Source: Methylocystaceae bacterium UBA5192
GTDB lineage: Bacteria > Pseudomonadota > Alphaproteobacteria > Rhizobiales > Beijerinckiaceae
NCBI GenBank assembly: GCA_002412985.1
Contig: DHWC01000106.1
Location: forward strand, 709 to 6,220
Direction: 5' to 3'
DNA length: 5,512 bases
In this document: one piece after another, positions 1 to 5,512 of the stretch
Layout: the number at the start of each line of letters is the position of its first letter
How positions within the stretch are numbered: position 1 is the first letter of the stretch
Notes under the pieces: generated by a model
The model's input: only the letters and a program-made list of their open reading frames with translations
Databases searched by the model: none
Told to the model about the DNA's origin: nothing
Translations under genes and position numbers: made by a program

Positions 1-3
1 TGA

Positions 4-80
<77 letters not shown>

Positions 81-106
81 ACTTCCGTTAATTTTATCCA
101 AATTTT

Positions 107-1264
107 TCAGAGTTGTTCCTCATGCCAGTCCAGCGTGATGACCTTACCTCGGTCAATCGCGAGCGCGAGGCGACCTTTCTTTAACTCTAGGGCTTTCTCG
201 CCAAAGATTGATCTTCGCCAGCCTGTTAGGGCGGGCGTCTGCGAGTCTTGATCTGCGGCGATAGCTTCGAGATCATCGATCGTTGCGATCAATTTAGCGG
301 CGACGCCTGTTTCTTCGCTGATTTGTCGAAGTAGAACCTTCAGTAATTCTACAGTCGCGCCATTAGCGCCGCGTCGAGCGCGTTCAATTTTTGGAATTGT
401 ATTTGGATCGCGCGTTAGGCCGCGTTCAACCGCAGCAACGATATCAGCAGCAGAGCGCGAGCGTTCCATCCCCTTAGGAAAAGCGCGTAAATTGCCCAAA
501 GATTCAATTGATCGCGGGGCCGATTGCGCAATCTCAACTAAAATATCATCTTTTAACACGCGGGAGCGCGGCACATCTTTACTTTGTGCTTCTTGCTCGC
601 GCCATGCCGCAAGCTCCATCAACACGCCCAGGTCACGTGGCTTACGAACTTTATGCCTCAGTCTTTCCCATGCATTGTCAGGATGTTGTTCATAGGTCGC
701 GGGCGAGCTGAGGATTTGCATTTCATCATCAAGCCAATCCAGACGATTTGCCCGCGTTAATCGCTCTAGAAGCGTTGAATAAATATCACGTAGATAAGTA
801 ACGTCTGCGATGGCGTATTCGATTTGCGCATCAGACAAGGGTCGACGCGACCAGTCCGTAAATCGCGATGATTTATCGAGATTGGCGCGCGTGATTGCTT
901 TCACAAGTTCTAGATAAGATGCCTGTTCGCCAAATCCGCAAACCATTGCTGCGACTTGCGTATCAAAAAGCGGCGTTGGGATCAGTCGAGATAGGCGCCA
1001 AATGATTTCAAGATCTTGTCGGGCCGCATGAAATACTTTGACGATTGCCGGGTTCGCCATCAGGGCGAAGAAAGGCGTAAGATCAATATTTTCTGCCAGT
1101 GTATCAATGGCGATCGCCTCTTCAGGCGAGGCAATTTGGATCAGGCATACCTTTGGCCAAAAAGTAGTTTCGCGAAGAAACTCTGTATCTACCGTGACAA
1201 ATTCATGATGTGAGAACCGTTCGCATGCCGCAGCAAGCTCATCATTATTTGTTAGCAACTTCAT
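107..1264 (-). CDS. rnd: Ribonuclease D (3'-5' exoribonuclease, DEDDy family)
   Basis: The product is a cytoplasmic 3'-5' exoribonuclease that trims 3' ends of tRNA precursors and other small RNAs. At 385 aa it is close to the E. coli enzyme in length. All catalytic motifs are present: exo I with D26 and E28 (VDTEF), exo II with D84 (HAARQD), and exo III with Y150 and D154 (YAIAD). These are the two-metal DEDD residues plus the tyrosine of the DEDDy subgroup. An HRDC domain, thought to help bind RNA, follows at about residues 210-285. The C-terminal region at about 300-385 contains a GWRRSIFG motif that I associate with alphaproteobacterial homologues. The ATG at 1262-1264 gives the expected N-terminus, but its upstream region (GAGCCCC) is a poor Shine-Dalgarno match. 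The gene is convergent with the tRNA and divergent from the TPR gene, so it is probably monocistronic. A 7-bp inverted repeat lies in its likely leader. Confidence 0.96.
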   Translation of the reverse strand: MKLLTNNDELAAACERFSHHEFVTVDTEFLRETTFWPKVCLIQIASPEEAIAIDTLAENIDLTPFFALMANPAIVKVFHAARQDLEIIWRLSRLIPTPLFDTQVAAMVCGFGEQASYLELVKAITRANLDKSSRFTDWSRRPLSDAQIEYAIADVTYLRDIYSTLLERLTRANRLDWLDDEMQILSSPATYEQHPDNAWERLRHKVRKPRDLGVLMELAAWREQEAQSKDVPRSRVLKDDILVEIAQSAPRSIESLGNLRAFPKGMERSRSAADIVAAVERGLTRDPNTIPKIERARRGANGATVELLKVLLRQISEETGVAAKLIATIDDLEAIAADQDSQTPALTGWRRSIFGEKALELKKGRLALAIDRGKVITLDWHEEQL

Positions 1265-1298
1265 TTAGGGGCTCGGCGTTAAAATCTGTTCATCATTT

Positions 1299-1321
1299 CC
1301 AAAGACCCAATCATTCTTTGG
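1299..1321. repeat. 7-bp inverted repeat in the rnd leader
   Basis: CCAAAGA at 1299-1305 is the exact reverse complement of TCTTTGG at 1315-1321, with a 9-nt loop. It lies about 35 bp upstream of the rnd start codon, so a transcript starting further out would carry it as a modest hairpin. There is no following U-run in the rnd direction, so it is not a classical terminator. It could be a leader structure, a protein site, or chance. Confidence 0.4.
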
Positions 1322-1351
1322 CGCTAAGGACAACATAAAGCACGGGGTAGG

Positions 1352-1363
1352 GAGAAATTTCTC
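1352..1363. promoter_or_regulatory. Perfect 12-bp palindrome, candidate operator
   Basis: GAGAAATTTCTC reads identically on both strands with no spacer. It is near the middle of the divergent region, 88 bp from the rnd start and 134 bp from the TPR start. A symmetric site between divergent genes suits a dimeric regulator, and CTATAT, a possible -10, starts 12 bp after it. No regulator gene is in the window and I do not recognise the site as a known consensus. The operator role is inference. Confidence 0.3.
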
Positions 1364-1481
1364 TTTGTCATCCACTATATTCTACTCAGACTGGTTACCA
1401 TTATGCTGAATTTCTTAGGAATACACCAAATTTGACGTTGCAGTCCCCGCCTAATTGAGTAGGGTGCCTCTTGTCGCTTCT

Positions 1482-1490
1482 GGGGAGAGG
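1482..1490 (+). promoter_or_regulatory. Ribosome binding site deciding the TPR gene start
   Basis: The purine run GGGGAGAGG contains GGAG and GAGG, both complementary to the 16S rRNA tail. GAGG ends 7 nt before the ATG at 1498. This favours that ATG over the in-frame TTG at 1471, whose only upstream match is a weak AGGG at 1461-1464. Confidence 0.75.
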
Positions 1491-1497
1491 ATCATCG

Positions 1498-2433
1498 ATG
1501 TTGAGCGTTAAACGCAATCGCGCATTTTTGCTAAAGATCACCTCAGCGTTTTTCGTGAGCGCGCTTAGTCCCGCATCGGCTTATGCGGAGCATGAGAATG
1601 ATGGCGTGAATCCCGGGTGGAGCCAATGTCGCTCAACAAATCCAGACGAGCGCATAAAAGGATGTGATCAAGTTATTTCAGCAGTTGAAAAGGAAACTAA
1701 GCACAATCAACTTGCCGCCTATATTAACCGAGCGAGCGCCTACCAAGCAAAAGGCGATCTCGCAAAGGCGATTTTAGATTACTCGAAAGCTTTAGAGGTT
1801 GACGCCTCCTCATTGGTCGCTCTTACCGCGCGCGGCGCAGCTTATTATGCGACGAGAGCGTTCGACAAGGCCATCGCAGATTATGATAAAGTTATCGATC
1901 AAGATAAGAGCAATGTCAGTGCATTGCTAGCGCGCGCTGCTGCTTGGCGCAGTCAGGGCAATAATGACAAATCCCTGCATGACCTCACTCAAGCCACAAA
2001 GCTTGAGAAGAAAAATAACAGTCCTTTTTTAGCGCGCGGCGCGTTGTATCATGCATTAGGCGAGCATGATAAGGCAATTTCAGATTACTCCGAAGCTCTT
2101 CGCCGGGATGTCAAAAATACGACGGCTTATAATGGTCGGGGCGCTTGTTATTATGCTAAGGCGCTTTACGACAAAGCGCTTGCAGATTTTGACGCTGCTT
2201 TAAAAATTGATGAAAAATACGTCGCCGCTTTGGTAAATAGAGCCAATGCTTGGCGCGGGAAAAAAGATTTCACACGCGCAAAGGCAGATTATGATTCGGC
2301 GCTGGCATTAAAACCAGGCTTACCTGCCGCTCAACAAGGAACGCAGGACATGGCGCGGCTTTTGGCTAAAAAAGCAACAGGAGAAGCCGTATCAAGCGAT
2401 AAAGCGCCAAAACTTGACCATGACCATGAGTGA
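1498..2433 (+). CDS. Secreted tetratricopeptide-repeat (TPR) protein
   Basis: This 311-aa protein is predicted to be exported to the periplasm. Residues 1-30 form a Sec signal peptide: basic KRNR, a hydrophobic core, then a cleavage motif AYA before E31. No lipobox is seen. A short region with two cysteines (C44, C56) precedes the repeats. Six TPR units follow without gaps, each 34 residues, at about 72-105, 106-139, 140-173, 174-207, 208-241 and 242-275. They show the usual pattern of small residues, the aromatic near position 11, and A/DKAI-DY in helix B. The tail is Lys/Ala-rich and ends in DHDHE. TPRs act as protein-binding scaffolds, so a partner is expected but cannot be named. The ATG at 1498 was chosen for its strong ribosome binding site and because it yields a clean signal peptide. 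An in-frame TTG at 1471 would add nine residues. The gene is monocistronic by orientation and converges on bcp. Confidence 0.88.
   Translation: MLSVKRNRAFLLKITSAFFVSALSPASAYAEHENDGVNPGWSQCRSTNPDERIKGCDQVISAVEKETKHNQLAAYINRASAYQAKGDLAKAILDYSKALEVDASSLVALTARGAAYYATRAFDKAIADYDKVIDQDKSNVSALLARAAAWRSQGNNDKSLHDLTQATKLEKKNNSPFLARGALYHALGEHDKAISDYSEALRRDVKNTTAYNGRGACYYAKALYDKALADFDAALKIDEKYVAALVNRANAWRGKKDFTRAKADYDSALALKPGLPAAQQGTQDMARLLAKKATGEAVSSDKAPKLDHDHE
1711..2322 (+). repeat. Six tandem 102-bp TPR-coding units
   Basis: The six units are in perfect 102-bp register, at 1711-1812, 1813-1914, 1915-2016, 2017-2118, 2119-2220 and 2221-2322. Similarity is at the protein level (positions such as R-A/G-A-Y/W and the KAI-DY block). 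The DNA copies are well diverged, so this is an old repeat and not a recent duplication. Confidence 0.85.
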
Positions 2434-2489
2434 GCCAGAGTCAGCCTGAAAATCTCGGCCCTTAGCCAAGCGCCTTGGCCGCGGCTAAG
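2434..2489. other. Convergent TPR/bcp gap with small hairpins
   Basis: The 28-bp gap and the end of bcp contain two overlapping potential stems. GCCAAG (2465-2470) pairs with CTTGGC (2474-2479) around a 3-nt loop. CTTAGCC (2461-2467) pairs with GGCTAAG (2483-2489) around a longer loop. They share bases, so only one could form at a time. Neither is followed by a good U-run on either strand, so I do not call a terminator, though one for either gene would be expected here. Confidence 0.3.
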
Positions 2490-2953
2490 ACTTCTTCAGC
2501 GTGGCCAGGCACCTTAACTTTACGCCAAATTTTCGCGATTTTTCCTTTTTCATCGATCAGGAAAGTAGATCGTTCAACACCCATATATTTCCGGCCATAC
2601 ATCGATTTTTCTATCCAGACGCCGTAGGCAAGAAGCGTTTCTTTGCTTTCATCGGAGGCAAGGGGCTGGTTGAGATTATATTTTTCCTGGAATTTGACAT
2701 GCTTGGCGACAGGATCAGGCGACAGGCCAATAACAAGGGTACCGGCGCGGGCAAATTTATCTTTTAACTCATTGAATTCTATCGATTCTTTTGTGCAGCC
2801 GGATGTGTCGTCTTTCGGGTAAAAGTACAAAACGACTTTTTTGCCTTTGAATTTTGCAAGAGAAATTTTCTCCATTCCTGCCCCGGGTAGGGTGAAAACT
2901 GGGGCTCGGTCCCCCTCGGAAATCAAATCTTTTTTGTTGGCAATTGTTTTCAT
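2462..2953 (-). CDS. bcp: Peroxiredoxin of the Bcp/PrxQ family (thiol peroxidase)
   Basis: The product is a cytoplasmic peroxidase that reduces H2O2 and organic hydroperoxides, normally using thioredoxin. At 163 aa it is a full-length Bcp. The thioredoxin-like fold starts with GDRAPVFTLP (residues 14-23). The active site is PKDDTSGCT, with T50 and peroxidatic C53. The conserved arginine is probably R128 in the GVERSTFLID block. In E. coli Bcp the resolving cysteine is five residues after the peroxidatic one; here that position is I58, and C53 is the only cysteine in the protein. It should therefore work by a 1-Cys mechanism needing an outside thiol. The ATG at 2951-2953 fits the family start. 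The nearest Shine-Dalgarno match (AAAGGA) ends about 13 nt upstream, longer than ideal. The gene diverges from the DUF3971 gene. I recall this adjacency from Rhizobiales genomes, but have not checked it. Confidence 0.95.
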   Translation of the reverse strand: MKTIANKKDLISEGDRAPVFTLPGAGMEKISLAKFKGKKVVLYFYPKDDTSGCTKESIEFNELKDKFARAGTLVIGLSPDPVAKHVKFQEKYNLNQPLASDESKETLLAYGVWIEKSMYGRKYMGVERSTFLIDEKGKIAKIWRKVKVPGHAEEVLAAAKALG

Positions 2954-3161
2954 GGTTGCGGCGCCATCCTTTTGTCGTATCCACGATTAATATCAGTAGC
3001 ATAAATGCAGCGCTTCGCTGTTCTTGCAAGGGTCCTGAATGGCGTGACAGCAAAACTATTCCCAAGCGGACTCTTTCGAAAAGACTTAATCAGTCTCATA
3101 TCTGGCATAATTGGTTTGATGGCTGATGAGCCGAGAGCGAGGCTAGTTGGAGCGCCACAGC
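2954..3161. promoter_or_regulatory. Divergent intergenic region between bcp and the DUF3971 gene
   Basis: This spacer should hold both promoters. For bcp, reading the - strand, TTGCAA (3024-3029) and ATTTAT (3001-3006) are 17 bp apart and make a plausible but imperfect -35/-10 pair. For the + strand gene, CATAAT at 3106-3111 is a fair -10 without a convincing -35. Small symmetric elements are present: CAGCG-ctt-CGCTG at 3008-3020, CTTGCAAG at 3023-3030, TTTCGAAA at 3074-3081, and AGACT-taatc-AGTCT at 3082-3096. None matches a regulator site I can name. No RNA gene is recognised. Confidence 0.4.
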
Positions 3162-3169
3162 GTGCGTGA
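3119..3169 (+). other. 16-codon frame overlapping the DUF3971 gene start
   Basis: An ATG at 3119 opens a frame of 16 codons (MADEPRARLVGAPQRA) that stops with TGA at 3167-3169, overlapping the GTG start at 3162 by 8 nt in another frame. There is no Shine-Dalgarno sequence before it. It could be chance, a small leader coupled to the downstream start, or the original N-terminus of the large gene separated by a one-base change. I cannot choose between these from one sequence. Confidence 0.25.
3149..3152 (+). promoter_or_regulatory. Ribosome binding site deciding the DUF3971 gene start
   Basis: GGAG ends 9 nt before the GTG at 3162. This supports GTG over the only other upstream in-frame candidate, TTG at 3147, which has GAGG just 4 nt before it (3139-3142). 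There is no ATG in this frame between the upstream stop (TAG at 3144-3146) and the membrane segment. Confidence 0.55.
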
Positions 3170-5512
3170 AAGCGCCGATCAAGATCAGGGCGGCGAAGGC
3201 AATGCGCAAAGACAGGCTTTAGGAACGAAGCTGTCTAGGCGAAAGCTATTATTGAAGATCGTGGCGACGGTTATTTTCGTCACAGCCCTTGGCGCTGGTT
3301 CGTTTTTTATTTTTCTCTCGCGCGGACCAATTGATTTGTCCTGGCTTGCGCCAGAAATTGTTGCGTCGCTTTCTGACCTTTCTGGTGGAAAATATGCCTA
3401 TAAATTAGCTGGCGCCTCTATCGTGAATTCAGAACATGGCCCAACAATATCTGTCGATGGCCTTGTTGTTCAATCAGAGGGACATTCTATTATTGCAGCG
3501 CCGCGCGCGCAGTTATCGCTTAATTATGCGGCGCTTTTAATGGGGAAAGTTGTTCCACGTCGTCTTGAAGTCTTAGATTTAGATTTAAATCTTGTTGTTC
3601 TTGCAGATGGCGCGGTTGCAGTTTCTGCGGGCGCTGAGCAGTTAGAGACAAAAGCGCTAAATGTTCCTGCATTTGATGTGAATTCAATTAAATCTCCTAA
3701 TGATGTCGCTTTGCTCAAGATAATTGCTGGCGCATTGCAAGGGCTGATGGATCTCGCCACTGATCCGGCAAGTGTTGTTGGCTCTTTAGATCGCGTGGGC
3801 GTGTTGCATGGCCGCCTCTCGATTGATGATCGGACACACGATCGAAAATTTAATTATAGCGATGTGAGCCTCAGCTTGGACAAGGGCAAGAGCGGTATGC
3901 TTTTTAGCCTCGGGGCGACGGGACCGAGCGGTCGTTGGACAGCAGACGCTTTTGCGACTGGATCTCCCGGCAATCAGCGTGAATTTAGAGCGACAATTCG
4001 AGATCTCTCGATCGACGAAATATCCTTAGTTGGAGGATTTCGCGTGAGCGGTTTCGATACGGATGCGCCTTTATCCGTCGATATGAATTTCACCCTTGCG
4101 CCTAATAATAGCCTGCTGCATGCAGGGGGACGTCTTGAGATTGGTAAAGGGTATTTTCGATTAGATGAGCCCGATCATGAACCTGTTATGATCCAGCACA
4201 TTGAATTGGGATTGCACTGGGATAATAACCAAAAGAAATTACAACTTTCTCCAATAGACTTTAAGGCCGGCGGGTTTGACATGGCGATGTCTGGCTTTGC
4301 GCAGCCGCCGCCGGAGACTTCTGGCGAAAAAGTTCTCGGCGATGACTCCTGGCGGATTTCGCTTAACCTCTCACAACCAAGTAAAGTTTATCCTGAACGC
4401 GCAAGTGAAGAGGTTGTTGAGGTTAATGAGGGAGGGTTGGATGCGCGCTTAAATTACGGCCAGGGAAGAATTTTATTTGATAAATTTGCTTTTTCTGGAC
4501 CGGATATTCATGCGAGTTTAACAGGCTATCTAGATTTCAAAGAAAAATTTCGTATCGTCTATCACCTTGACGCAGATAATACGCGTATAAAGACAATTGC
4601 GCGCTTATGGCCGACGCATGTTACGCCGCCAGTGAGAGTTTGGTTCGTTGAGCATGTTACCTCTGGCATTCTTAAACATGCCAGATTATCTGGAGACTTT
4701 GACGCCGCTGCAATTACCGCGATGCGATATGAGCGGCCGCCTCCAGATGATTCAGTGCAAGCTGATGGAGAAATTATTGATGGCGTTGTTGAAAACGTTA
4801 TTCCTGGTCTCGCGCCTATAACAGCCATTAATGGCGTTCTTCACGTAACAGGACGCACAGCAAGCTTTAAAGCGCGATCTGGAACTTTTGAAACAGCGTC
4901 TGGCCGTCGGCTAAGTTTAAGCGAAGGACAATTTGCTATAGCAGACAACGCCATAAAACCACCGCCGGCAACCTTGGATATCCGGCTGAACGGCGATGTC
5001 GAGGCGGTGGCTGATATTTTGAATGTTCCAACCATTAAGGAATACGCTAGTCTTCCTGTCGAGGCGTCAAATTTGAAGGGGCGTTTGGATGGCAAATTTC
5101 ATTTAGATTTTGAAGTAGGCGATTTAGCGCGAGATGAAAATACAAAATTTTCAGTTGATGCGACAACGACTGATCTTTCAGTCGAACATCTCATAGGCAA
5201 AGAAAAATTAGAATCTGCCGCCTTGCATGTTGTCGCTAACCCCAACGGTCTTAGAGTTGATGGTTCGGGTAAAATTTATGGCGCGCCGATAATGCTTGAT
5301 CTTCAGCGTGCGTTTGGCGACAAGGGCGTCGCTCAAGCTCAAGTAAACTTCACATTTGATGACGCTTCGCGCCAGCGGGCTGGTTTTGCGATTGAAGGTT
5401 TGACTGGCTCAATTGCAGCTTTAGTAAAAACGCCTCTGCCAATTGAGGAGCTCAATACAGATATTGAATTAGATTTTACGCGAGCGGCATTCGAAAATCC
5501 TATTCCAGGTCT
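3162..5512 (+). CDS. DUF3971/AsmA-like (YhdP-type) envelope protein, 3' end outside window
   Basis: The frame is open from 3147 to the window end with no stop, giving at least 783 residues from the GTG at 3162. Residues 1-28 are polar and basic (SRRK before the membrane), followed by one hydrophobic segment at about 29-52. This predicts an N-terminal inner-membrane anchor with the rest in the periplasm. The remainder is rich in alternating hydrophobic residues and short beta-strand patterns (ASLTGYLDF, ARLSGDFD, GRLDGKFHLDF), as in AsmA-like proteins with long beta-sheet grooves. The best family marker is the block around W483-P484, W494 and G502 (LWP, VRVWFVEHVTSG), which matches the conserved core of DUF3971. 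E. coli relatives YhdP, TamB and YdbH are implicated in moving phospholipids to the outer membrane, so a similar role is a reasonable inference. Family members usually exceed 1,000 residues, so a substantial part is missing. The gene diverges from bcp. The exact start is uncertain. Confidence 0.85.
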   Translation, partial: MRESADQDQGGEGNAQRQALGTKLSRRKLLLKIVATVIFVTALGAGSFFIFLSRGPIDLSWLAPEIVASLSDLSGGKYAYKLAGASIVNSEHGPTISVDGLVVQSEGHSIIAAPRAQLSLNYAALLMGKVVPRRLEVLDLDLNLVVLADGAVAVSAGAEQLETKALNVPAFDVNSIKSPNDVALLKIIAGALQGLMDLATDPASVVGSLDRVGVLHGRLSIDDRTHDRKFNYSDVSLSLDKGKSGMLFSLGATGPSGRWTADAFATGSPGNQREFRATIRDLSIDEISLVGGFRVSGFDTDAPLSVDMNFTLAPNNSLLHAGGRLEIGKGYFRLDEPDHEPVMIQHIELGLHWDNNQKKLQLSPIDFKAGGFDMAMSGFAQPPPETSGEKVLGDDSWRISLNLSQPSKVYPERASEEVVEVNEGGLDARLNYGQGRILFDKFAFSGPDIHASLTGYLDFKEKFRIVYHLDADNTRIKTIARLWPTHVTPPVRVWFVEHVTSGILKHARLSGDFDAAAITAMRYERPPPDDSVQADGEIIDGVVENVIPGLAPITAINGVLHVTGRTASFKARSGTFETASGRRLSLSEGQFAIADNAIKPPPATLDIRLNGDVEAVADILNVPTIKEYASLPVEASNLKGRLDGKFHLDFEVGDLARDENTKFSVDATTTDLSVEHLIGKEKLESAALHVVANPNGLRVDGSGKIYGAPIMLDLQRAFGDKGVAQAQVNFTFDDASRQRAGFAIEGLTGSIAALVKTPLPIEELNTDIELDFTRAAFENPIPG

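Larger units (their letters stand above)
1265..1497. promoter_or_regulatory. Divergent intergenic region between rnd and the TPR gene
   Basis: This spacer must carry the start signals of both flanking genes, and I see no gene in it. Candidate elements are weak. On the + strand, TTGACG at 1432-1437 is a good -35 match, but the hexamer 17 bp later (TTGAGT, 1455-1460) is a poor -10. CTATAT at 1375-1380 resembles an alphaproteobacterial -10 but has no good -35. On the - strand, TTGGTG and CATAAT occur 18 bp apart (about 1404-1433) and could serve rnd. The promoter assignments are guesses. The palindrome and inverted repeat within the spacer are listed separately. Confidence 0.5.

Noticed and set aside
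81..106. Possible terminator after the tRNA (short T-run at 103-107)
   Set aside because: There is no GC-rich hairpin before the T-run, so an intrinsic terminator is not supported.
492..711. Two overlapping + strand open frames of 67 codons
   Set aside because: They lie antisense within rnd, whose catalytic and HRDC regions are convincing; their translations are Ser/Arg/Cys-rich with no domain.
1016..1213. + strand open frame of 65 codons
   Set aside because: It is antisense to the exonuclease core of rnd and has no recognisable features.
1471..1497. TTG start adding nine residues to the TPR protein
   Set aside because: The ATG at 1498 has a much better ribosome binding site and gives a standard signal peptide directly.
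1711..2322. Regular spacing suggestive of a repeat array such as CRISPR
   Set aside because: The 102-bp periodicity is in coding frame and explained by TPR units; the DNA copies are too diverged and there are no constant repeats with spacers.
2501..3065. Open frames at 2501-2767 (+) and 2769-3065 (-)
   Set aside because: Both overlap bcp in other frames or strand. The - strand one runs through the bcp start and spacer and shows no protein family signal.
2944..3126. + strand open frame of 60 codons in the bcp/DUF3971 spacer
   Set aside because: It starts inside bcp antisense, lacks a ribosome binding site, and its translation has no recognisable composition or domain.
3524..5095. Three - strand open frames of 78-88 codons (3524-3760, 4562-4828, 4841-5095)
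   Set aside because: All are antisense to the long DUF3971 frame and are Ser/Ala/Thr-rich, typical of shadows of a coding strand.

Overview
This window looks like a chromosomal housekeeping segment from an alphaproteobacterium, most likely of the Hyphomicrobiales (Rhizobiales) or a near relative. The evidence is the initiator tRNA with an A-U/G-C/G-C anticodon stem, an RNase D with the HRDC-containing alphaproteobacterial layout, a secreted TPR protein of a type common in that class, and a bcp gene next to a large DUF3971/AsmA-like gene. Base composition is mixed, with many A/T-ending codons (tta, att, gat, aaa), so this is not one of the very GC-rich members. The genus cannot be fixed from the sequence alone. 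No mobile element, CRISPR array, phage gene or clear foreign segment is visible.

Layout, left to right: a complete initiator tRNA-fMet (4-80, +) faces rnd (107-1264, -), the gene for ribonuclease D. A divergent spacer of about 230 bp (1265-1497) holds a perfect 12-bp palindrome and a 7-bp inverted repeat. It separates rnd from a secreted protein built of six exact 34-residue TPR units (1498-2433, +). That gene converges on bcp (2462-2953, -), a single-cysteine peroxiredoxin. A second divergent spacer (2954-3161) leads to a large inner-membrane-anchored DUF3971/AsmA-like protein (3162 to beyond 5512, +), which is cut by the window edge. Its open frame has no stop codon, so only its 5' part is seen.

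The genes do not form one operon: neighbouring genes alternate in strand, so each probably has its own promoter. Loosely, the tRNA and rnd concern translation and tRNA maturation, Bcp handles peroxides in the cytoplasm, and the TPR and DUF3971 proteins act in the periplasm or envelope. I found no convincing new biological system. The points worth a second look are the unusual initiator tRNA (A29-U41 and a U73 discriminator), the palindrome in the first spacer, and the non-ATG start of the DUF3971 gene, which overlaps a 16-codon frame.
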